Under the pieces are notes generated by a model that made no database searches, was not told where the DNA came from, and was given only the letters and a program-made list of their open reading frames with translations. Of a stretch of 64,000 bases of DNA, positions 22,480 through 33,052 are shown in pieces. How positions within the stretch are numbered: position 1 is the stretch's first letter; each line of letters starts with the position of its first letter. The stretch comes from Leptasterias polaris (taxonomy: Eukaryota; Echinodermata; Asteroidea; Forcipulatida; Asteriidae). Where the stretch lies: contig JAZGTN010000223.1 of the NCBI GenBank assembly GCA_037783415.1, positions 496,001 to 560,000 of the forward strand. Direction: 5' to 3'. The position numbers and the translations under genes were made by a program.

Positions 22480-23016
22480 GCGTAATACGAAAGAGTGAGA
22501 TCATTATATCAAATTGAAGCTTAGTAAATAAACTTAACATGTATTGTGATAATTTAAAAAAATTCTTAATTAATTAGCCACTTAACAGCGAGGTGAATAT
22601 TTAATTAGCCAACCTTGTAAGCACCATACATGTATCTCAACAAGTATTTCCCAGATCGTCAAACTATTTTCAGTTTTAGACTTCTGGTATACTGTAGATG
22701 TGCCTTTTGGCCTAAAATTACGGACGACGTCACAATGACGTCATTTATTGCGCAATTTCGCCCGTGTACAAAACACATGGAGATAGTGAAAACAAATCTG
22801 ACTTCTAGAAACATAATTTTTCAATTAAGCTCAAATTTAACGTCCTAGATTACACAAATATTTCTTAAAACAAGAAAGATATTTATTGACGGTCAGTTTA
22901 AAAGCATCAAAACTTATTAAAACATTGTCAGTAGAAAAACCCCCAAATTTTCAGGTAAATTTAATGCCTTGGGTACTCTGCCTATAATTTGTTATGTGTT
23001 TATTTACGGAAAGGAG

Positions 23017-23304
23017 TCAAATTCTAAACTCGTTCAAGTCCGCGACCCATTTATGACCCGTGTTGATGCGTTTTTTGTAGGATATACATACAGATTCATT
23101 ACTGTCGCCGACTGACACAAGTTTACGTTCATACACAAGAATCGAGAAGAATATTTTTCTTGATCTCAGCGCGTCGAGAGGAAAACCGCTCAGGTCGTTA
23201 TTCAGATTCAGCGTGAACGCATAGACAACAACCGCCTGGGTTTTTGGACGATCAGCGGGTGCGACTTCTTTGCGCTGGGAAACCCGTTCGCCGGAAAACC
23301 ACAT
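23017..23304 (-). CDS. uncertain 95-codon open frame
   Basis: Open frame starting MWFSGERVSQRKEVAP with mixed composition and no low-complexity bias. I recognise no domain, see no splice sites that connect it to anything, and it lies in the JmjC intron among repeats. It may be chance. Confidence 0.12.
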   Translation of the reverse strand: MWFSGERVSQRKEVAPADRPKTQAVVVYAFTLNLNNDLSGFPLDALRSRKIFFSILVYERKLVSVGDSNESVCISYKKRINTGHKWVADLNEFRI

Positions 23305-24341
23305 TTTTAAGGTTCCTTATGCAAACGCATTACTTCGAAAAATCACAATGTGGCGCAAACCAAAATTTATGGCAAAACGGCAATAAAAAGAGCTGATTGG
23401 GGAAAGGTGAAGAGAAATTACCCTTTTTCATGGGATATATGGTCAGTGTTGGATTTGGGGTGAAGAGCCAAAAATAACAATCAACTCATATCCCATATAA
23501 ATTTACTTTTTTAGCCTAACAAGAATAACATACTCGATCGGTATTAAAGGGCACACAATTTGTTACAATTACGATTTTAATACAACAGCATTGACCAAGC
23601 TATTAAGCCTGTGCAATACGTATAGCCTGTGCATTTACGGTTATTTTTTTGTAAGCGTGTAACCGTTTCTGAAACGGTCGGTTACACGAGTAACCATCTG
23701 TTCCATGAACAAAATTTCAAGTAAAAAAAACCTGTTAAAAAACTAGAGATAGTGATTGTAACTAACAATCACAGAGCTGTTCCGGTAATTTTTTTAATTT
23801 CTAGCTTTCATATACAAGAAATCACAAACATTACGACCTTATGACATGTTGTTCAGGAGATATGATTATCTCAAGTTATGAGCTCTTTTTTTTGGACCAG
23901 AAGTTAAGGTCAAAAATAAACCTGGTCTTCATTCTGATACTGAATCGAAAGGAGCTTTTAAACCAGAAATAAAGGTCAACATGGGGTCATTTTAACCCTT
24001 GTCTAACATTTAATGGTCAAAGGGTTTATAAATGAAAAGAAATAGAAAATCGGGTGTGTAGTTCTTGAGATATGGTCCCACTTCCGGTTGACCCAGAAGT
24101 AAAGGTCAACGTGGGGTCACGGTTAGTCAAGGCTAATTTCCAATGCCCAAGGAGTCTATAACTGAAAAAAGTTTGAAAATCGGTTGTGTAGTTCTAAAGT
24201 GGGACCATATCTCAAGAACCACACAACCGATATTCAAACTTTTTTCAGTTATATAGAAAACTGCATACAAGGTACATGTAAACACTTTCTGAAACAACCA
24301 ACAATTACATTTCAATTTATTTTACATCAATCTAAATACAT

Positions 24342-24590
24342 CAGGGCCCAATTTATTTGCTCTGCTTACCGTAAGCAAAGGATCGGCGCTTACGGAAGCG
24401 GGTTATTCCGTGCTTATGTGAAGCGTATTGCACAGGTTAGCATGGAATTTTGTGTGGTTGCGTAGTCCACGTTACTAGCCATTCTACGCTTACACAGCTA
24501 GCGCAGAAATTCTGTGCTTGCTCGTTAAGCGGAGAATGGTGACCCCAAGCACAGAATTCAGCATTAAGCTGGCTATGAATTCGGGCCCTG
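24342..24590. mobile_element. 249-bp MITE with CAGGGCCC ends
   Basis: Ends are CAGGGCCCAATTTATT and GAATTCGGGCCCTG. The flanking octamers AAATACAT and AAATGATG agree at 5 of 8 positions, suggesting a hAT-type 8-bp target duplication that has decayed. The interior alternates GCTTACCGTAAGC, GCGCTTACGG and related small palindromes. Confidence 0.6.
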
Positions 24591-25590
24591 AAATGATGTG
24601 CCATAGAATTGTTACTATTCAAAGCGGGTTTTTTTCCCTATAGGGACTATAATACACTAACAAAACACTTTTCAACGTTTATCCGAACCGTACAAATGTG
24701 AATGTTTAACCGTAAGATCTGTCACTTAACCGTGTAACCGTCACAGGCTTACGTATAAGCCTGCGCATTCACGGTTATTTTTTTAAAACTTGTAACCGTT
24801 TCTGAAACAGTTGGTGACCCGTGTAACAGCAGAACTTTTTCATGAACAACATTTCAAGTAAAAAAACCTGTTTACACAACCGGCATGTGACCTAATATCC
24901 TAAAGCGTACAAATATGAAAGAGTTAGATCCTATATCAAATTGAAGCTTAGTACATGAACTTAACTCTCAATGTACATTTTTTTATTTTATTCTTAATTA
25001 ATTAGCCCATTTACAGCGAGGTGAATATTTAATTAGCCAATCTTGAGACCACTGTATCTCGAAAAGTATACAGCCGATCGTCAAACTTTTTTCAGTTATA
25101 GACTCCTTGGGCATTGGAGATTAGCCTTGGGTAACCGTGACCCCATGTTGACCTTTACTTCCGGGTCAACTGGAAGTGGGACCATATCTCAAGAACTACA
25201 CAACCGATTTTCAAACTTTTTTTAATTAGACTCCTTGGGCATGGGAGACTAGCCTTGGTTAACCGTGACCCCATGTTGACCTTTACTACCAGGTCAACCG
25301 GAAGTGGGACCATATCTCAAGAACTATACACAACCGAAGTTCAAACATTTTTCAGTTATGGACTCCTTGGGCATTGGAGATTAACCTTGGGTAACCGTGA
25401 CCCCATGTTGACCTTTACTTCGGGGCAACCGGAAGTGGGACCATATCTCAAGAACTACACAACCGATTTTCATTTTCTTTTCAGTTATAAACCCTTTGAG
25501 TATTAAATGTTAGACAAGGGTTACCATGACCCCATGTTGACCTTTATTTCTGGTTTAAAAGCTCCTTTCGATTCAGTGTCAGAATGAAGA

Positions 25591-26449
25591 CCAGGTTTAG
25601 GTTTTTAGGCACACTTAAGTGAAAAAGGGCCTGTCAAAGGTCAGAGTCTTCTATCTTGAAATCAGACCAACTTTAAAGCTTTGAAGCACTTAATCGAAGC
25701 AAAACAACACGGAACAGCTCTGTTTGTTCACAAACACTTACATGTAAAGACTAGTTTATAAATTAGTTTTTCTTGTTTTTCTTGTTTATGTTGTCAATAT
25801 ACATGTAACAACAGAGAAATACATAATCAAACTCAAGAAATACTGATGCATCTACAGCCAAACACATGAATAGCTACAGTCACAGTAATAATATTTTAAG
25901 GACTGACTTAATTGAAGGCTGTATGCAGTGCCCTGTGTAGGATTGCGGGTATGGGACCCTAAATAAATGAACATGAGTTAGGCCTTACATGAATACTCCA
26001 TACAAATCTTTATTCATGTGACTGCAATCTCAAAGTTTTACCGACTCCATAAAACCCCCAAAACTTTATTTATCTGCCTTAAGGGCTCCGAACAAGAACT
26101 AGAACAACTATCAACATACATTAACTCACCCAGTTCAGGTAACAAATGGATCCTGATTTACTGAAACAACTGGAATTTTTGTACCAAAAATGGCACAACC
26201 TTGAACATTAACGGAATGGGATTTGGTAAAAATTAGGTGCACAACAGTCCCACCAAGTACAATGTACATGTACATGTATTTAAAACTGGAAAGCTTTTGA
26301 CACTGGAGATTTGATCAGAAACTACATGTAGTTCCAACATTGCCGCCCACAAATTTCTTAAGGAAATTTGCAAAAAACAAATACACCTTTTAACAGTAAC
26401 ATGCATAGGTAGACTTAAAGGCACTCTAAGGCAAACAACTCCATCAGGA
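25591..26449. other. intronic sequence, no gene seen
   Basis: AT-rich sequence with a TACATGTACATGTA stretch at 26264-26278. The far end of the BEL/Pao element may lie here but I find no LTR. Confidence 0.35.
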
Positions 26450-26451
26450 AC

Positions 26452-26874
26452 TTAAATATTACTTGTTTCATAGCTAAAGTAGAACTTGAAGGGAATGTGG
26501 GTACGAGTGAGCAGTGCATTGCTCTTAGCAGGTGTATCCCCTTCCTCATACTTGGACAACTTCACAAGCCTGGATACAGGTCGCTTGTACATCCGATTGT
26601 CAACCTTTGCGTTGACAGATCTTACTCTGTCGTCACTGCTTGGAAGCAGCTCTGACACAATACCAAGTTGTGGGTCCGCAATCATCACCACGTCTCCAAC
26701 AGACAGGTTGTCAACCTCTCGCTGCCACTTCTGTCGGGTCTGCAAAGTTGGCAGGTATGAACATATGAAAAGACGCCGGAAATGATCGTGCCGCCCCATC
26801 AGAAGCATGTTGAGTGTAACTGGATTGATTTCTGCCACCTCTGACAATGCATAACCAGGAGGTTTGGAGTTCAT
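26452..26874 (-). pseudogene. BEL/Pao integrase C-terminal segment (DUF5641-like)
   Basis: Reads YLPTLQTRQKW, then NLSVGDVVMIADPQLG, ELLPSSDDRVRSV and YKRPVSRLVKL, the signature C-terminal tail of BEL/Pao polyproteins after the integrase core. Open for 140 codons but separated from the integrase core by a frame change near 26880. Confidence 0.7.
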
Positions 26875-28737
26875 GATGCCCTTGGCTTACATTTAAGTCA
26901 ATACAGTGTGCAGAACAGGTTCTGGGACAGTGCGGTCTCCAAGTAATCCCTTGAGTGCGGTCTTGACTGAACGTACCTCGCGCTCCCACAGGCACCAAAG
27001 TGGGGGTGTGTTTGGGGGATTGAACCTGAATGACACCTTGTACTTTGCGAGTTGCTTAACCAGCTCTGGCTCCATCTTTTGAGGCATTTTCCAAATCGGT
27101 TGCGCCACCAGTAAAATTAGTACCACAGTTGCTTAGTAACTCATAGGGTACTCCTCGCCATGAAGCAAACCTTCAGTATGCCATTAGGAAGTGATCCACA
27201 TCCATTTTCTCCTGAAGTTCGAGATGAATGGCACGAGCAACATGCATTTGAACAGAAGGCCCTGGCAGCGTGTCTCCTGTCGTCATCCAATTGTGACAGT
27301 CGTTGGACCAAAACAGTCTATTCCTGTTGAGTAGAAAGGAGGTTTGGCCAGTACAAACCTCATATAGACTTGTCCATACATGCTCGTCTACAGAACGCTT
27401 ATGCAACTGCACCATACAGCCTCTCTGAAACGTCACAAAAAACATGAGTTTCTCGCTTGACACTACTGTCGACATGTGAGGGACTGTAAGTGTAACATCG
27501 CCGCATCTGTAAAGAGGGAATACGTTCCAATTTGAGACATCAGTCCTCACACCTTTTCCTGATATCAGCATCATTGACTTCATCCCAATCGAGTTTGCTC
27601 ATCCAGAGTTCTTGGTCTGTAATCTTTGCTCCTGCTGTGAATGGTGCAATATCACCAAGGGGTTCAAACTGGCTTGCCAGAACTTTCAGAGCAGCTGAGT
27701 AAATAGTTGGCTGGAACTTTGGCTGGATGATACATCTCATCTCTCATACAGTCCCAGTTGAGGCCAAGAGCTGGCTCGGGATCACCCTCAAGTTGATAAA
27801 GTGAGAGTGATCTCAAATAGTGATTAGAGCAGGCTGCTGTTTGCAGACTCTCGACCACTTCTGGGTGACTACCGGCATATTTCACTGTCTGAAATCCAGA
27901 TTCCTGAAGACACTGGCGAGTACTTAGAACAAGTTCCTTGGCCTGTTGCTCGGTGTATCAACTAGAAAATACGATTCCAGCTGGATGGTGTCCTGAACGA
28001 GAGGATATCTTTCCTTGCCATCTTCTGCGGTTTTCTGCAATGCAAATGTTGCACAGCCAGGACTGCAGGTTGCTCCAAATAGGAGCACTAACCACTGAAA
28101 GCCAATCCAAGTATCCATCTGCTCATCCCACCAAAGAAATCAAAACATGCAGTGCTCTTCAGGAGAAAGTCTGACCTGGTGGAACATGGCTGTTATGTCA
28201 CTGGACTTGACCTTGTCGAAAACGCAACAGCACTTCTAGCAAAGAAGAATTTAGGGAAGGTCCAGCCAACAGCTCTGGCTTGCAAACTCAAATGAGCAGT
28301 TGAACATTGGCCTGTACTTGTCACTACTGTGAACCACATAATACGCAATGTACCAACCCTGTTGTTTCTTTGCTGCAATTTTTTCGACTGTCCCAAGTTC
28401 TTCTACATGTTCCTGGTCTTTGAGTTTCTGCATATATATTTTGCAGTATTCCGCCAGCCTTGGGTAACTTTTCATTTTTTTCTGTGCGTGTGTGCCAGAG
28501 CTTGAATGGCTCCTGCTGAACTCTGAAGAATACTTCTGTTTTGCATGTTTGGCTTCCACAACAGTGGTGTTTCAAGGCGCTGTATTCCCTGAACTTCCTG
28601 CACATAGTCTGCTCTTCAAGAGTCTTGATAGCTAGCTTGTCAAGTTGGGAATGGGTTGCTTCCTTCTCATTGGTAGTGGTGGCCGGTCGTTTGCCATGAA
28701 TCTCTCCATCATTCGGTGAAGTTGATACTCTGGCTGT

Positions 28738-29591
28738 TGTTACGATCCAAAAAACTCCAAACTATCCGTGAATGTAAATCACTCAAAAAGCCTGAATTTC
28801 CTCAGATGCAACAAAGAAATAAAACAAGGTGACACTGATGTAAAGAACACAGAATCAAAGTGATTTAATGATAAAACTATCAACCACTTCAGTTACCGAT
28901 TTGGTTTAACAAACGTACAATGATTGCGTGAAACAAGTGTACATTAAAAATGGTTCTTATACAAAATAAGTATCTTACGGGCTAATACGTCAACCTGGAT
29001 GAAATACAGGCGAGGATCACAGCAACAGAAGATACAGCGAGGATCACATACACTGGCTCTAAAACGATCAACTCCCAGGGCGGTAAATCAGTTCTTTGCC
29101 GATGTGACTATGAGCTATCACGGTGTAAACTCACTCCGACAAAATGTCCAGAAGAAGACGAAGCAACAACGGGTACACAATCTGACACCCGCCACAAAAT
29201 ATGGGGAAGAAGACCCCAAAATACCGAACTGTAGATTAAGTTCGAAAATGTCTTTTCCGGAATTCAATTAAGCTCTTTAACTGCACTCGGTCAAAGGCGA
29301 ACTCTATCACAAGCTCCTCCAACGAGTTGAAAAACAATCACAGAAGTCGTACTTCCACCAGTCTGAGTATTTGTGTCCTGTCGAAGATTTATCCCCAGCC
29401 CGTATATAAAGGATTTGTGATGTTTTCTGGAAAGTACTAAAACTAACTTCAAACCTCCTAGATCATTCTAGATCCTTCACAATGGATTAGCGCCGCCCAC
29501 TAGGGTCAACAGATTTACACACAGAGAATGATTGACAGCGTGCTTTGTACCCACGTAACCACATGTACACGCATTATAGGGTCTCATAACA
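28738..29591. mobile_element. solo LTR with 4-bp target duplication
   Basis: Begins TGTTACGATCC and ends GGTCTCATAACA, so its ends are the inverted TGTTA/TAACA. It is flanked on the left by CTGT (28734-28737) and on the right by CTGT (29592-29595). The surrounding BEL/Pao reading continues across it. A 4-bp duplication fits Ty3/gypsy-type integrases. The LTR is 854 bp; orientation is not certain. It arose by recombination between the two LTRs of a lost element. Confidence 0.75.
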
Positions 29592-30916
29592 CTGTTGACA
29601 CTTCGTAAACACCACCTGATGGCTAGTAGATGACTTGACATCGGGATACTGATGACCTTGTCTACCCTGAAAGGTCCAACCAAAGAGGGTATTCACTGCC
29701 ACAGGAGAACTTTTTGCCGGACAGTCGTCCCAACTTCTGTTGAGAGTGTCAACTCTATGTGATCGGCGCCAATCAATACCACAGGTTGGACTTTGTCTGC
29801 AGTGAACAGGGGTATTAAGTTTCATAGATGAGGCCACTTTGACTGGAACCTTTCGGCTGACACACTGTACAACCAGTTGAAAATCATCTGCGGTAAGCGC
29901 ACAGTTGATCTGGAACTTCCGACTTCTAGGTCACCTCTAGCAGAAACGGCGAAATCCACGCACTTCCCTTTTCAATCAGCATCCCCCATCACAGTTTCAA
30001 TCCTTAGCGTTTCATCTTGGTCATGAATTTGTAGCTCGCTTACAGTCTGCTGAAGAATCCTGGTTCGCTCTGCATCCATTCATGAAGTACACCGAAGGTT
30101 TCAATCATCCCCATCGGTCCATACACAACGAGAGGTACCACCTTTATCAAAACATCGCGTTCGTAGCCAACCTTGGGTTTTGACCCAATTCCAGAGCACA
30201 GGACAGTACCCCAGCTGTTGACTGAAGACTTCACCACTTCATGCAGACTAACTAGCATGGTGGTCTTCCTGACATTCCTTGCATTTCTTTGGAAATGGGC
30301 ATTCTCCTTTTTGATATAGCGCCCTCTTGTGATCAGAAACTAGTTCCAACACCTTATGTGGCCTTAAAGGGCCTATGCAATACTTGGGATCGGCATCTGA
30401 TGTAAATGTTTTTTCAGTATGGGGCTGCTCTGAATTAAAGTGTGTGTCTGGTGCATTGATGCATGTCTGATGTAAATGCGTGTGCAGCATGGGGATGCTC
30501 TGGATTGAAGTTTGTGGGAAATGGGCAGAAGCGCGTACGCGGGGCAGTACATGTATGATTCTGAGTGGTACCGGCGAATGCGCGTATGCAGTACAGCATG
30601 ACCCTAAACAGAGCCACACTTCAGAAGAAAATGCGGGCGGAGTCCATTACGGTTCCGAGGATCAGTACCAACATGACCCTGTAAGCCTACTACACCAGGC
30701 ATGTATGTATGACTTACAGGCCTCCGAAATCTCCACTTTTAAGCGGATAATGCTTTTTTATTGACTCTGCAGATTTTTTATTTCCGCTTAAAAAAAAGTA
30801 AACAATCACAGAATGTGTATTCGTTTTTAGTGTGCGAAGCACCATAAAGAGAAAAATACACATGACAAATTTTCCCGGTAGGCCGGCTACATCATACAGC
30901 ATTCGCGAAGTCCGTA

Positions 30917-30988
30917 TACATGTACATGTACATGTACATGTACATGTACATGTACATGTACATGTACATGTACATGTATGTACATGTT
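30917..30988. repeat. (TACATG)n microsatellite
   Basis: About 12 copies of the self-complementary hexamer TACATG. The same motif occurs as shorter runs throughout the window. Confidence 0.95.
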
Positions 30989-32479
30989 TGGGACACAGCA
31001 CATAATACTCACAATACTAGCCGTGGTGAAGAGGACTACACATACTGTTATCTATTTTTCTTGTTCAATGATAATGTACACACTAGGGTAGCGCTCAACG
31101 TGAATGGATGATGATTGGCTGTCGACAATTACACTATCAATATTCATGAGAACGTTGTGGTCTTTGCAGCCGTTTGTGAGTGGGTAAAACATAACGCTGT
31201 GTATACAGCGGATACAGCATTTAGAATCATGCAAAACATGTGCAGGCCTTGAAATGAGGCTTTAAAAAAAAGTGGAACTCCTTGCCGATAGAGGGCATCA
31301 TATGAACATTAGCATTGCATACATACACATAACATGCCGTTGTGCACGTGTACAACATGTTGTACATGTGCAAACTAAAGATGTAAGATTTTAATTTGTT
31401 TTTCCTTGCGTTGCAGTTTTCATCGCAAGTAACATGGTTAGGTCCAATGTCAATTTCTTTTCCGATTGAACGTTAGTTTTTAGAGCGTGGTGGGCTGTAC
31501 CCATGACCCATAACATTTCAGATTTTGACATTTCCATTCTGTCCTCCTGCCCCCCCTATCAAGGCATCCCCCTGGGCTTTCTTCAAAGAAAGACGGCAGT
31601 TCATGGACTGTGGTGAAAGACCGCCAGCTGAGGGAGCCACAGTTTGCCCCCCCCCCCCTCCCACTTGTTGTCCTCGCTGTGTGGTGAGTTGACTCCATAT
31701 TGCTCGGCCTGGTGGATTGGACATCCCAGAAAAACATAAAATTTTACCTTTTCTCGTTCCCAGACTGTGCCGCTGCTGTTAACAATAGCCTGTAGGCTTA
31801 GCTATTCAGGTTCACACAGTTTTCAAGGAGAGAAAGAGACTTTCTCTGTGATTTTTATAGCATCTGAAGAGAGCTTTTATTAAACACAACACAACAACTA
31901 ACTTTAAAACAATAAAGAAGTGTAACTAGGAGACGCATCCCGTTGACCGGGTTTCCCGGCCCAACAGAGGGCACCCAGTGGGGGCTCCACCATGGATCTA
32001 TGATGGCGCCCCCTATTTGACGATCAGCACCGCCTTTACAAAATATTAGGACTACTCGTTAAAACTGAATAACGGCCTAAGCTTAAACTAAACATGAACT
32101 GAAAACTAGCAACTCCAATTCGAACTAGAAAAATGGGGTAACAGAACAAAAGTGGGTAGTAAGTTACACCCAAGTCCAACCTTTCAAACTACAACTTCTG
32201 AAGGGACTAACCCCTGACATAGCAATACCTTGGTCACACCAGGAGCATTCTCTTCATGATACCTTGCTACATGTAGTTTCACCAGTCAAGCATAGATCCT
32301 GACCTGCCTTGACCGTCACTGCTCTGACTACTAGGGAAAATCTTGAGAACACTTGACTTATTGCCCATTGCGGTCAGTCATCATTACAAAATCCCAAACT
32401 GAACTCAATTACCAAGTACATGTACAGCTTTGAGTGCCCCTTTAACAGATCTTACTTCACCTTCCAAAAGACCACAAAA
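30989..32479. other. intronic sequence, possible LTR relic at 31776-32420
   Basis: No supported gene. The stretch from TGTTAACA (31776) to CAAGTACA (32420) begins TG and ends CA and, on the minus strand, contains AATAAAAGC, as an LTR might. There is no matching flank duplication, so I leave it unassigned. A C-rich run lies at about 31649-31660. Confidence 0.25.
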
Positions 32480-33052
32480 GTGAGGTGCATTGGTAGGAGT
32501 GAAGTAAGAGATACGAGAGATAAAACGAGAGATAAAACGCTGAAGGGAAGGCTAGCCGAGGCAGTTAATGATGAGGGTCTACGGAGAGAACTGCGTCGCA
32601 TGAATATTGATTTGCCAGAGCTGAGTTTCTTCGATGCTAGAGACCGTGCCATCGAGTGGCTTGGCACCAGCCGTGTCAAAACCCAGAAGGCAGTAGCAGT
32701 ACACGAGGTCAAGGCTGAAGACGGGGCACATGGCATGAAGGCACTTCTTGAAAGGCAGGGCGAACAACTGCAGCGGCAACAGCAGCAGATTGAGGCACTC
32801 TTACAGGCCATGCAGCGACCTGCTCGCCGTTGGAGTCAGGGTCCTAGACGTTGCTACAATTGCCAGTCCACAGGTCATCTCAAGCGAGACTGTCCCCATG
32901 CCCCGTCATCCCCGTCGTCAGGAGGAACGAGTCAGGGTACCAGGGATCCCCAGCAGTTTGTCCCCCAGCAGTCCATGGCACAGCACTTTGTCCCCCAGCA
33001 GTCCCCAGCACAGCAGTTTGTCCCCCAGAAGCCTGGCCCTCAGTTAAACTAG
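32480..33052 (+). pseudogene. gypsy Gag C-terminal part
   Basis: Open frame ending in a nucleocapsid zinc knuckle CYNCQSTGHLKRDC (CX2CX4HX4C, about 32854-32895) followed by a glutamine/proline-rich repeat (QQFVPQQS...). Upstream it holds a Gag-like helix (LKGRLAEAVNDEGLRREL). The N-terminal Gag and the 5' LTR are missing, so the element is 5'-truncated near 32480-32510. The protein would package element RNA. Confidence 0.75.

Larger units (their letters stand above)
22480..25590. repeat. mosaic of direct, inverted and tandem repeats
   Basis: 22480-22690 recurs directly at 24900-25110 (shared ATATCAAATTGAAGCTTAGTA and CAGCGAGGTGAATATTTAAT). 23620-23740 recurs directly at 24760-24880 (CACGGTTATTTTTT, TTTCTGAAACGGT, AACATTTCAAGTAAAAAAAC). 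23930-24190 is an inverted copy of 25190-25590 (CATGTTGACCTTTACTTC, GGACCATATCTCAAGAACTA). From about 25070 to 25500 the latter unit is tandemly repeated about four times with a period near 125-130 bp. It resembles a modular family of unknown class; no transposase frame. Confidence 0.6.
26450..30460 (-). mobile_element. BEL/Pao retrotransposon, decayed
   Basis: Minus-strand order: a gag-like zinc segment (CPFPKKCKECQEDHHAS, 30300-30250), protease/DUF1758-like parts (LCSGIG; NRSWDDCPAKSSPVAV), RT (RPMFNCSFEF; LVLLFGATCSPGCATFALQK), RNase H/DUF1759-type junction (ASQFEPLGDIAPF; KITDQELWMSKLDWDEV), integrase (ARAIHLELQEKMDVDHF; NPPNTPPLWCLWEREVRSVK) and a DUF5641-like C-terminus (NLSVGDVVMIADPQLG; DDRVRSVNAKVDN; YKRPVSRLVKL). 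This matches the BEL/Pao family. The frame is broken many times and a solo LTR is inserted at 28738-29591. No LTRs of the element itself were recognised, so it is probably truncated at both ends. Confidence 0.8.

Noticed and set aside
31776..32420. Possible LTR of the gypsy or another element
   Set aside because: TG...CA ends but no flank duplication and no similarity to the 3' LTR candidate at 37488.
32452..32811. Reverse-strand open frame of 119 codons opposite Gag
   Set aside because: Shadow of the Gag/Pol coding strand, Ser/Ala-rich, no domain.
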